A DNA stretch of 12,805 nucleotides, from positions 1-12,805 of the forward strand of contig JAFZTG010000176.1 of the NCBI GenBank assembly GCA_017618935.1, in the 5' to 3' direction. The notes under the pieces were generated by a model. That model did no database searches, was not told the DNA's origin, and saw only the letters and a list, made by a program, of their open reading frames with translations. The DNA comes from Bacteroidales bacterium (lineage in GTDB: Bacteria; Bacteroidota; Bacteroidia; Bacteroidales; UBA1715). Positions 1-6,992 of the stretch are shown here, one piece after another; position 1 is the stretch's first letter, and the number at the start of each line of letters is the position of its first letter. Position numbers and translations under genes: made by a program.

Positions 1-1
1 A

Positions 2-2545
2 GCGGTTCGTATTGCCGAAGCGAATAACCAGCAAGCAGTTGAAACGGGGCATTTGCTAAAAGCTTTGTTTGAAAAAGCTGATAGCATCACGTCATTTGTT
101 TTCAAGAAACTTGATGTGAATGAAAACGCCGTGAAAACTGTTCTTGATAAAATTATTGCATCCTATCCGAAGGTTTCGGGTGGCGAGCCATATCTGTCGT
201 CGAATGCCAACAAGGTGATTCGCGAAGCGGAAAATCAGCTCAGGGCGTTTGGTGACCAATATGTTTCGGTGGAACATATCTTAATTGGTATCTTTAAATG
301 TGGCGACCAAACGTCACAGTTGTTGAAAGACAACGGCGTGACCGAAAAGAATTTGATTGCCGCCATTCAAGAATTGCGTAAGGGAAGCAAAGTGACTTCG
401 CAGTCGGCCGAAGACACGTACAATGCGTTGCAGCGGTTTGCAATCAATTTGAACGCACAAGCCCGTGCGGGAAAACTTGACCCTGTAATCGGTCGTGACG
501 ATGAGATTCGTCGTGTGTTGCAGATCCTTTCGCGTCGTACCAAAAACAATCCGATTTTGATAGGTGAGCCGGGTGTTGGTAAGACTGCCATTGCCGAAGG
601 TTTGGCACATCGTATTATTAAAGGTGACGTGCCCGACAATCTAAAGTCAAAGCAGATTTTCTCGCTCGATATGGGTGCGTTGATTGCCGGTGCAAAATAC
701 AAGGGAGAGTTTGAGGAACGTTTGAAATCGGTTGTCAACGAAGTGATTTCATCAAACGGTGAAATCATTCTTTTCATTGACGAAATTCACACTTTGGTCG
801 GTGCTGGCAAAAGCGACGGCGCAATGGATGCGGCAAATATCCTGAAACCTGCCCTTGCCCGTGGTGAACTTCGTGCAATAGGTGCCACTACGTTGGACGA
901 ATATCAAAAGTATTTTGAGAAGGATAAGGCACTTGAACGTCGTTTCCAAACGGTAACAATTGATGAGCCAAGCGTGGAAAATGCTGTTTCCATCTTGCGT
1001 GGTTTGAAGGAACGCTACGAAAATCACCATAAAGTTCGTATTCTCGACGAGGCGATTGTGGCAGCTGTGGAACTTTCCCACAGATACATCACAAGTCGTT
1101 TCTTGCCCGATAAGGCAATCGACTTGATGGACGAGGCCGCTGCAAAATTGCGTATGGAAATGAATTCCGTTCCTGAAGAAATTGATGAGTTGAACCGAAA
1201 AATCCGTCAGTTGGAAATTGAACGCGAAGCCATAAAACGTGATGGCAAAACTGCTCGTACCGAAACGATTGACAAGCAAATCGCCGATTTGCAGTCGGAG
1301 TTGACGAAGTATATGGCGACGTGGAATTCGGAAAAAGAGATTGTTGCTAAAATTCACTCCAATAATCAGGAGATTGAAAACTTGAAATTTGAGGCGGAAC
1401 GTGCTGAACGTGACGGTGATTATGGCAAAGTTGCCGAAATCCGTTACGGAAAGTTGAAGACGCTCGAAGAGGAGTCGAAGAAACTTGCTGAGGATTTGAA
1501 GGAAAAACAGGTCAATGGTGGCTTGATTGACGAGGAGGTTTCGGCTGACGACATTGCCGATGTGGTTTCCCGTTGGACAGGAATTCCTGTAAGTAAGATG
1601 TTGCAAGCCGAAAAGGATAAGTTGCTGAATCTTGAGACCGAGTTGCACAAACGTGTTGTTGGACAAGATGAGGCGATTGCCGCCGTGGCCGACGCTGTCC
1701 GTCGTAGCCGTGCAGGTTTGCAAGACGAGAAACGACCGATTGGCTCGTTCATTTTCTTGGGAACTACGGGTGTGGGTAAGACGGAATTGGCAAAGGCTTT
1801 GGCTGAATTCTTGTTCGACGACGAAAATCTGATGACTCGTATCGATATGTCGGAATATCAGGAACGCCACTCTGTTTCGCGTTTGATTGGTGCGCCTCCG
1901 GGATATGTTGGCTATGATGAGGGTGGTCAGTTGACCGAAGCCGTTCGTCGTAAACCATATTCGGTTGTGTTGCTCGACGAGATAGAAAAGGCGCACCCCG
2001 ATGTGTTCAATATCTTGTTGCAAGTGCTTGACGATGGGCAACTTACCGATAACAAGGGTAGAACGGCAAGTTTCAAGAACACCATTATCATAATGACGTC
2101 GAACATTGGCTCCGACATTATTCAGGAACGTTTTGAGCAGATGAACGAGTCGAATAAGATGGAAACAATTGAAAACACGAAGAACGAGGTGTTCAACTTG
2201 TTGAAAAAGAGCGTGAGACCTGAATTTCTGAACAGAATTGACGAAACGATTATGTTCACTCCGTTGACGCAAAACGACATTAAATCAATTGTCCGTATGC
2301 AGTTCAACCGTCTTGTTCAACGTCTTGCTGCTATGGATGTTAAGATTGAAATAACCGAAAATGCAGTGAACGAACTTGCTCGTCTTGGCTACAATCCGCA
2401 ATTCGGAGCTCGTCCTGTAAAACGTATCATTCAGAAGGAGTTGCTTAACGAACTTTCAAAGAAATTGCTTTCTGGCGAAGTCGTGAAGGATTCAAAAATA
2501 GTGGTTGACGTTGAAAACGAACAAATTGTTTTCAGAAACGCATAA
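2..2545 (+). CDS. clpB: ATP-dependent disaggregase ClpB (5' end cut off)
   Basis: ClpB is a hexameric AAA+ unfoldase of the cytosol that, with DnaK/DnaJ, pulls proteins out of heat-induced aggregates. The frame is open from base 2, so the gene begins before the window. By recalled alignment with E. coli ClpB about 16 residues are missing, and the TTG at 53 is an internal Leu codon, not a start. Order of parts: Clp N-domain repeats (to about base 420); AAA-1 with Walker A GEPGVGKT (563-586), Walker B with LFIDEIHT, and arginine-finger context ALERRF; a long charged coiled-coil middle domain (about 1170-1520), which separates ClpB from ClpA and ClpC; AAA-2 with Walker A GTTGVGKT (1760-1783), pore loop GYVGYDEGG and DNRIDE-like sensor region EFLNRIDE; and the C-terminal ring domain. 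The Thr in place of Pro in the second Walker A is, as I recall, usual in Bacteroidota. All catalytic motifs are intact. Regulation cannot be judged because the promoter is outside the window. Confidence 0.97.
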   Translation, partial: AVRIAEANNQQAVETGHLLKALFEKADSITSFVFKKLDVNENAVKTVLDKIIASYPKVSGGEPYLSSNANKVIREAENQLRAFGDQYVSVEHILIGIFKCGDQTSQLLKDNGVTEKNLIAAIQELRKGSKVTSQSAEDTYNALQRFAINLNAQARAGKLDPVIGRDDEIRRVLQILSRRTKNNPILIGEPGVGKTAIAEGLAHRIIKGDVPDNLKSKQIFSLDMGALIAGAKYKGEFEERLKSVVNEVISSNGEIILFIDEIHTLVGAGKSDGAMDAANILKPALARGELRAIGATTLDEYQKYFEKDKALERRFQTVTIDEPSVENAVSILRGLKERYENHHKVRILDEAIVAAVELSHRYITSRFLPDKAIDLMDEAAAKLRMEMNSVPEEIDELNRKIRQLEIEREAIKRDGKTARTETIDKQIADLQSELTKYMATWNSEKEIVAKIHSNNQEIENLKFEAERAERDGDYGKVAEIRYGKLKTLEEESKKLAEDLKEKQVNGGLIDEEVSADDIADVVSRWTGIPVSKMLQAEKDKLLNLETELHKRVVGQDEAIAAVADAVRRSRAGLQDEKRPIGSFIFLGTTGVGKTELAKALAEFLFDDENLMTRIDMSEYQERHSVSRLIGAPPGYVGYDEGGQLTEAVRRKPYSVVLLDEIEKAHPDVFNILLQVLDDGQLTDNKGRTASFKNTIIIMTSNIGSDIIQERFEQMNESNKMETIENTKNEVFNLLKKSVRPEFLNRIDETIMFTPLTQNDIKSIVRMQFNRLVQRLAAMDVKIEITENAVNELARLGYNPQFGARPVKRIIQKELLNELSKKLLSGEVVKDSKIVVDVENEQIVFRNA

Positions 2546-2580
2546 AAGAATAGAACAATTTATTCAAAAGTAATAATAGT

Positions 2581-2613
2581 AAAAAGTCCAATCCTTTCGG
2601 GGTTGGACTTTTT
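2581..2613. terminator. Bidirectional hairpin terminator between clpB and rubredoxin
   Basis: A 14-bp stem pairs aaaaagtccaatcc (2581-2594) with gggttggacttttt (2600-2613), with one T-G wobble and a 5-base loop. It ends in T5 on the plus strand and, because it starts with A5, also in T5 on the minus strand. It lies 35 bases after the clpB stop and 11 bases after the rubredoxin stop, so one hairpin probably ends both convergent transcripts. Confidence 0.9.
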
Positions 2614-2623
2614 ATCGTTACAT

Positions 2624-2782
2624 TTAGGCTTCCTCGAACTCGTCTTTTCCTACGCTGCAAAGCGGACAAGTCCAATCTTCCGGTAAATCTTCAAACGCTG
2701 TTCCTGCTGCGATTCCGTTATCAGGGTCGCCCACTTCTGGGTCGTACTCGTAGCCACATACTTTACAAACATATTTTTTCAT
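2624..2782 (-). CDS. Rubredoxin
   Basis: This is a 52-residue one-iron electron carrier of the cytosol. The four iron ligands are visible as CKVCG (Cys6, Cys9) and CPLC (Cys39, Cys42). They are framed by the family signatures [14 protein letters not shown], the aromatic PEDW, and GKDEFE at the end. The length matches the usual 52-54 residues. The frame stays open upstream to an ATG at 2833, but that start would lie upstream of the -7 box proposed here and would add 17 residues the family lacks, so the ATG at 2782 is chosen. The gene diverges from the flavodiiron protein gene. Rubredoxin is the known donor for such enzymes in many anaerobes (in E. coli NorV the rubredoxin domain is fused on), so it probably passes electrons from an NAD(P)H-rubredoxin reductase, not seen here, to that neighbour. 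Confidence 0.96.
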   Translation of the reverse strand: MKKYVCKVCGYEYDPEVGDPDNGIAAGTAFEDLPEDWTCPLCSVGKDEFEEA

Positions 2783-2820
2783 ACGTGCAAATTTTAAAAG
2801 TTTATCATTTTTGTCTATTG

Positions 2821-2849
2821 CAAATCTAAACATATATCTGAAATGACAA
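2821..2849 (-). promoter_or_regulatory. Putative rubredoxin promoter (Bacteroidota type)
   Basis: On the minus strand TAGATTTG (2828 to 2821) matches the Bacteroidota -7 consensus TAnnTTTG. A TTG at 2849-2847 sits 18 bases upstream, as expected for the -33 element. Transcription would start near 2816 and leave a leader of about 33 bases before the ATG at 2782. Confidence 0.6.
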
Positions 2850-2868
2850 CGGATTATTTTTATATTTG
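2837..2868 (+). promoter_or_regulatory. Putative flavodiiron protein promoter (Bacteroidota type)
   Basis: TATATTTG (2861-2868) fits the TAnnTTTG -7 box. A weak -33 candidate, TCTG, lies at 2837-2840 with a 20-base spacer. The ATG at 2889 follows 20 bases after the box. The -33 area interleaves with that of the divergent rubredoxin promoter, so the two could be regulated together. Confidence 0.55.
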
Positions 2869-2888
2869 TGTCATAAAATTTGATTACG

Positions 2889-4070
2889 ATGAATACATCT
2901 TTACAAAACGACGTGATTTATATAGGCGTTGACGATTTAGACATAGATTTATTTGAAAGTCAGTACATTGTACCAGAAGGAATGGCGTACAATTCATATA
3001 TTATTATGGATAAGAAGATTGCCATAATGGATACTGTGGATGCTCGAAAAGGCGAGGAGTGGAAGGCAAATCTGCAATCTGCTCTTGCAGGAAAAGAACC
3101 CGATTATTTGGTCGTTCAGCATTTGGAGCCAGACCATTCCGCTCTTGTGAATTGGGTACTTTCAACCTATAAAAATGTCACGTTGGTGGCAAGTGCCAAG
3201 GCTATTCAGATGTTGCCTCAGTTTTTTGAAGACATTAACTTAGAAGGCCGGACAATAGCTGTGAAAGACGGCGATGTGCTTTCTTTGGGAGATCACTCGT
3301 TGCAGTTCGTTACGGCTCCTATGGTACATTGGCCAGAGGTGATTATGTCGTTTGATGCAAAAGATGGCGCTTTGTATAGTGCCGATGCCTTCGGAAAATT
3401 CGGCGCTTTGTCGAAATGTGGATTTTATGGAAAGGATGATGATGACTGGAGTTGTGAAGGAAGAAGATATTATTTCAACATTGTCGGGAAATATGGTGTT
3501 CCCGTGCAGACGCTTCTTAAAAAAGTAGGTGGTTTTCCTATCAAAACCATTCGTCCGCTTCACGGACCAATTTTGGAAAGCGATTTAGGTTCGTACATTT
3601 CGTTGTACGACACGTGGAGCAAGTACGAAGTGGAGACCGAAGGTATTTTCATTGCGTGTGCCTCTATTCACGGAGGTACGTTGGAGGCTGCAAACAAGTT
3701 GGCTGAAATTCTCCAACAAAAAGGTGCCAAACGTGTGGTTGTGAGTGATTTATGTCGTTCCGACATTGCAGAAAATGTAGAAGATGCATTTCGTCATTCA
3801 AAAATGATTGTCGCTGCCTCTTCATACGACGGAGGTGTGTTCACACCGATGTATGATTTCCTTCATCGTTTGCAAATCAAAGGATATTGTAATAGAAAAG
3901 TTGCCATTGTCGAGAATGGCTCGTGGGCTCCGTCGGCTGGTCGAACTATGAAAGAATTGCTTTCGACCATGAAAGGCGTTGAGGTTGTTGAGCCTATGGT
4001 GACTATCCGTAGCAGAATGAAAAAAAGTGATATGCCGGCAATGGAACAACTGGCAGAAAAAATGTTGTAA
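2889..4070 (+). CDS. Flavodiiron protein (FprA family, class A)
   Basis: Flavodiiron proteins reduce O2 to water, or NO to N2O, in the cytosol of anaerobes. This 393-residue protein has the usual two-domain layout. The N-terminal metallo-beta-lactamase-like domain (about 1-245) keeps all the diiron ligands: the H-x-E-x-D-H motif HLEPDH (His78, Glu80, Asp82, His83), His147 in APMVHWPE, Asp166 in YSADAFG, and His225 in RPLHGP. The C-terminal flavodoxin domain (about 250-393) starts with the FMN phosphate loop ASIHGGT. No rubredoxin domain is fused on, so this is class A; the separate rubredoxin gene upstream supplies that role. An in-frame TTG at 2880 would add three residues but lies only about 11 bases past the -7 box, so the ATG is preferred. 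A thioesterase gene follows after 10 bases. The choice between O2 and NO as main substrate cannot be made from sequence alone. Confidence 0.95.
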   Translation: MNTSLQNDVIYIGVDDLDIDLFESQYIVPEGMAYNSYIIMDKKIAIMDTVDARKGEEWKANLQSALAGKEPDYLVVQHLEPDHSALVNWVLSTYKNVTLVASAKAIQMLPQFFEDINLEGRTIAVKDGDVLSLGDHSLQFVTAPMVHWPEVIMSFDAKDGALYSADAFGKFGALSKCGFYGKDDDDWSCEGRRYYFNIVGKYGVPVQTLLKKVGGFPIKTIRPLHGPILESDLGSYISLYDTWSKYEVETEGIFIACASIHGGTLEAANKLAEILQQKGAKRVVVSDLCRSDIAENVEDAFRHSKMIVAASSYDGGVFTPMYDFLHRLQIKGYCNRKVAIVENGSWAPSAGRTMKELLSTMKGVEVVEPMVTIRSRMKKSDMPAMEQLAEKML

Positions 4071-4080
4071 AACTTGAACT

Positions 4081-4488
4081 ATGAATCCCTATATACATAC
4101 CGTAAATTATTACGAGACCGATAAAATGGGCGTAACGCACCATTCCAACTACATCCGTTTTATGGAAGAAGCACGGATTGATTTTTTAAACCAAATTGGC
4201 TATGGTTTTGAACGAATGGAGGCTGATGGCATAGTTTCGCCAGTAACGGCACTGACCTTTGAGTTTAAAAAGTCAACAACTTTTGCCGACAAAATCACGA
4301 TTGAATTGTCGGTTGAGAAATGTTCCACACTCAAATTGGTTTTTGGATATACAATGAAAGTTGACGGAAAATTGGTCGGAACAGGTACGAGTACGCATTG
4401 TTTCTTTGAAAACGGAAAACTCGTTTCTCTGGAAAGTCGCTATCCTGAGTTGTATGGGATTTTGTTGAAGATGGAGAGCGATAAGTAA
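4081..4488 (+). CDS. Acyl-CoA thioesterase, YbgC/4HBT hotdog family
   Basis: This is a 135-residue single hotdog-fold protein expected to hydrolyse acyl-CoA (or 4-hydroxybenzoyl-CoA-like) thioesters in the cytosol. The family signature is at the N-terminus: YYETDKMGVTHHSNY (residues 10-24), in which Asp14 corresponds to the catalytic Asp, followed by FMEEAR. The size is normal. It begins 10 bases after the flavodiiron gene with no terminator or promoter between them, so the two are probably cotranscribed, though no functional link is obvious. The tol-pal genes that often accompany ybgC in proteobacteria are absent. Substrate is unknown. Confidence 0.87.
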   Translation: MNPYIHTVNYYETDKMGVTHHSNYIRFMEEARIDFLNQIGYGFERMEADGIVSPVTALTFEFKKSTTFADKITIELSVEKCSTLKLVFGYTMKVDGKLVGTGTSTHCFFENGKLVSLESRYPELYGILLKMESDK

Positions 4489-4491
4489 TCT

Positions 4492-5772
4492 TTACTTGCA
4501 TTGGGTAAAGAATGGTAATTTTGCGATTAAAAGCGCTAAGGTCGTGTATAAAAATGGGAAAATCGGGATTTTGTAACGCACGATTCCTCCGACGACAGCA
4601 GTCGCGATTCCTATTTCCCAAATCAAGACGAGTGAAAAACAAAGACAAAACCAGATGAAGTTTTTTTGCGATTCTTCGGGTTTTTTATAAAAACAAATCA
4701 CAAATGCCAAAAGAACGAAAAAGAGCAGTGATTCCAGTGCCGGTGCTATTTGGATAATGCCTTTTATGTCCCAAATGTAAGGTAATGCGATTGCGTTCCA
4801 AATTGCCGTCGGCGTTTCGCGAATGAAATTCCATGGAGTGGATTCAATTTTTTCAATGGGGAGTAGACTTCCTGCATTTTCAACGATGGCAAGGTTTATA
4901 GAGTCACCTCGTTTTCCCGCGAAAGATTCAAAAAAAGGAATTTTATGCAGTGCAAAGTCTCCTATGCCAAGAACCAAAACGCCCACAATGCAAAGTGCTA
5001 CGTATAAAACCCATTTTCGTCGTAATGCAAACCGTTCGTTGCAGAAATAAGCCACAAGAGCCGGACTTAATGCAACCAATACATATATTTTTATGCCGAC
5101 GAGAATGAGTAACCCCATACAAAACAAAATAAGATATTTCCATGAGAATGAACGCAAAATTCGTACCATTCCATATGTTGTCATTCCCAGGCCCAACATC
5201 ACCAAAACTTCTTTGAGCATTGCAGCGTTCCAAAGTATTGACGACGGCATTAAAAAGATGAATATGAGTAAGATATAAGTGTTTTTATAAAATAAAGAGA
5301 ACGTCTTGAAAATGAGAAAATAACTTATCAGTGAAATGAAATTGGCAAAGAGATATTGGGTTTCCATAGAGCAACCACTTATCAGCATAAGAAGCATGTT
5401 GAATCTGATAATTGTTTGATTGTCAGTTATATAACCATAGGCGTATTGTCTGGTCCAATCGTCGGTATTCAATATATATTGCTGAATTGACGGGCTGTCC
5501 ATATCAATGCCGAAAAGGATTTTAAGAAAGTCGGTAAAAGAATAATGGATAGAGTCAAACAACGCCAAAGCGTCGTTGTAATATTTAAAAACATCACTTC
5601 TACAATGATAATATTCGGTGTAAATGTAATGTAACAAACACGATGCCAGTATCTTACATATGAAAAAAGCGATAATCGTCCACTGGGGTATGCCTTTGAT
5701 TTTGAAAAATGGAAGTTTCCAAATCAAAAAGAGAAAAACGATAGTCCAAAAGAACAATAATGCAATATCCAT
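4492..5772 (-). CDS. Polytopic inner-membrane protein, possibly GT-C or Wzy-like
   Basis: This is a 426-residue protein with roughly ten or eleven hydrophobic helices: about 3-20, 31-50, 120-137, 143-162, 166-183, 187-206, a long pair around 211-245, 252-272, 345-365 and a C-terminal pair. I do not recognise a named family. Three features recall membrane glycosyltransferases (GT-C) and O-antigen polymerase-like proteins. First, a polar loop between helices 2 and 3 carries an acidic motif, SDVFKYYND. Second, a PSSILWNAAMLKE segment resembles the PS..W...KE motif of such proteins. Third, a late GGIVRYKIPIFPF segment recalls the RY+.P..P of that group. This is inference from pattern only. The gene stands alone, converging on the thioesterase gene 3 bases away and diverging from anmK. 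No clear -7 box was found upstream of its ATG. Other unrelated integral membrane functions remain possible. Confidence 0.85.
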   Translation of the reverse strand: MDIALLFFWTIVFLFLIWKLPFFKIKGIPQWTIIAFFICKILASCLLHYIYTEYYHCRSDVFKYYNDALALFDSIHYSFTDFLKILFGIDMDSPSIQQYILNTDDWTRQYAYGYITDNQTIIRFNMLLMLISGCSMETQYLFANFISLISYFLIFKTFSLFYKNTYILLIFIFLMPSSILWNAAMLKEVLVMLGLGMTTYGMVRILRSFSWKYLILFCMGLLILVGIKIYVLVALSPALVAYFCNERFALRRKWVLYVALCIVGVLVLGIGDFALHKIPFFESFAGKRGDSINLAIVENAGSLLPIEKIESTPWNFIRETPTAIWNAIALPYIWDIKGIIQIAPALESLLFFVLLAFVICFYKKPEESQKNFIWFCLCFSLVLIWEIGIATAVVGGIVRYKIPIFPFLYTTLALLIAKLPFFTQCK

Positions 5773-5838
5773 AGCATGAATTTAAATGCAAGTTAACAAA
5801 AAGAACGAAACAACAGTGGTGTATATTGTTGAATTTCC

Positions 5839-5846
5839 TATCTTTG
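5839..5846 (+). promoter_or_regulatory. Putative anmK -7 box
   Basis: TATCTTTG matches TAnnTTTG, 11 bases before the ATG at 5858. No convincing -33 element sits at the expected distance, so this rests on the -7 box and its position. If real, the leader is only a few bases long and translation must start at 5858 rather than at the upstream in-frame ATG at 5786. Confidence 0.4.
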
Positions 5847-5857
5847 AAAAAAATACG

Positions 5858-6901
5858 ATGGATTCGCCTATCTACATTGGTCTTATGTCGGGAACGTCGG
5901 TTGACGGTCTTGACGTGTGTGCAGCCCGATTTGCGGGAAAAAACTATGAGATTTTGGCGGCGGAATCAATTCCCTATCCTGCAGAATTACACGAAAAGTT
6001 GCTTAACGCACATACGTTGTCGGCATTGGAGTTGGCACAATTGCACGTTGACTTTGGCGTGTATTGTGGAAGGAAAGTGAAAGATTTTGTCAAAAGACAC
6101 TCCATTCGTGCCGACTATGTGGCAAGCCATGGACAGACGGTGTTTCATACGCCACAAACGGGTTTGACTCTGCAAATCGGTTCAGGTGCTCATATTGCTG
6201 CGGAATGTGGTATTCCCACAATTTGCGATTTTCGTACACTGGACGTGGCTATGGGTGGGCAAGGAGCCCCGCTGGTGCCTATTGGCGATGAGTTGTTGTT
6301 TTCGGACTACGACTATTGTTTGAATATCGGTGGATTTGCCAATGTGTCGACCAATGTTGACGGGAAACGGATTGCGTGGGATATTTGCCCTTCCAACATC
6401 GTATTGAATTCTTTTGCCCAAAAACTTGGGTACGAATTTGATAAAGATGGACAATTAGGAAGAAAAGGCACTATCAACGAACAGATATTACAAAAACTGA
6501 ATAGTTTGTCGTATTATGCAGCCTCGGCTCCAAAATCATTGGGTAGGGAATGGGTGGAACAAGAAATTCAGCCGATTTTATGTCAAGAAGATTCCCTATA
6601 TGATTGTCTTGCAACGTATTATGAACATTGTGCCATGCAAATCGGAAAATCGTTGCAAGGAAAAAACACCAAAACGCTTTGTACGGGTGGTGGCGTGAAA
6701 AATACGTTCTTGATGGAAAAAATTGCCAATTATGCCGAATCGGAGCTGATAATCCCCCACGCACAAGTCATAGATTTTAAGGAAGCGTTGATTTTTGCCT
6801 ATTTGGGTTATCTGCGCGTGGAAGAAAAACCCAATTGCCTTGCTACTGTTACGGGAGCAAAGCGTGACGTATGCGGAGGTGTTATATGGTGTTTTGCCTA
6901 G
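5858..6901 (+). CDS. anmK: Anhydro-N-acetylmuramic acid kinase AnmK
   Basis: AnmK opens and phosphorylates 1,6-anhydro-N-acetylmuramic acid with ATP to give MurNAc-6-phosphate, a cytosolic step of peptidoglycan recycling. This 347-residue protein begins with the diagnostic GLMSGTSVDGLD (residues 8-19). It continues with SHGQTVFHTP, CDFRTLDVAMGGQGAPLVP (about 123-141), NIGGFANVS (156-164) and the late nucleotide-binding CTGGGVKN. The catalytic Asp segment reads DICPSN (Asp175) where E. coli-type enzymes have DTGPGN; the Asp is kept. The frame is open to an ATG at 5786, but that would add 24 residues ahead of the normal start and would place the -7 box inside the gene, so 5858 is chosen. The partner etherase MurQ is not in the window. 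The gene has its own terminator downstream. Confidence 0.95.
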   Translation: MDSPIYIGLMSGTSVDGLDVCAARFAGKNYEILAAESIPYPAELHEKLLNAHTLSALELAQLHVDFGVYCGRKVKDFVKRHSIRADYVASHGQTVFHTPQTGLTLQIGSGAHIAAECGIPTICDFRTLDVAMGGQGAPLVPIGDELLFSDYDYCLNIGGFANVSTNVDGKRIAWDICPSNIVLNSFAQKLGYEFDKDGQLGRKGTINEQILQKLNSLSYYAASAPKSLGREWVEQEIQPILCQEDSLYDCLATYYEHCAMQIGKSLQGKNTKTLCTGGGVKNTFLMEKIANYAESELIIPHAQVIDFKEALIFAYLGYLRVEEKPNCLATVTGAKRDVCGGVIWCFA

Positions 6902-6935
6902 TATACGTTCCTAAAACCTATGGAGCAAGATAATT

Positions 6936-6966
6936 CTGCTTAACAAATATATTTAAGCAGTTTTTT
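6936..6966 (+). terminator. Rho-independent terminator after anmK
   Basis: An 8-bp perfect stem pairs ctgcttaa (6936-6943) with ttaagcag (6953-6960) across a 9-base loop and is followed by T6. It lies 34 bases past the anmK stop. The T tract runs directly into the next gene's -7 region. Confidence 0.8.
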
Positions 6967-6967
6967 A

Positions 6968-6975
6968 TATTTTTG
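6968..6975 (+). promoter_or_regulatory. Putative -7 box of the giant surface-protein gene
   Basis: TATTTTTG fits TAnnTTTG and lies 17 bases before the ATG at 6993. No -33 TTG is seen at the usual spacing; that position falls inside the loop of the anmK terminator hairpin. An activator or an alternative sigma factor could be needed, or the promoter may simply be weak. Confidence 0.4.
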
Positions 6976-6992
6976 CCAGCAAATTTTACGAT

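Noticed and set aside
53..55. TTG as a start codon for clpB.
   Set aside because: The same frame is open to base 2 and encodes recognisable ClpB N-domain sequence upstream ([14 protein letters not shown]), so this TTG is internal.
752..2272. A 506-codon open frame on the minus strand, antisense to clpB.
   Set aside because: It lies wholly inside clpB, resembles no known protein and follows from the codon bias of the sense gene, whose AAA+ motifs are all intact.
2783..2833. An upstream ATG giving a 69-residue rubredoxin.
   Set aside because: Rubredoxins of this type are 52-54 residues, and the added segment overlaps the -7 box placed at 2821-2828.
5786..5857. A 24-residue N-terminal extension of AnmK.
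   Set aside because: The extension has no family match, and a -7 box lies within it, so the ATG at 5858 fits better.
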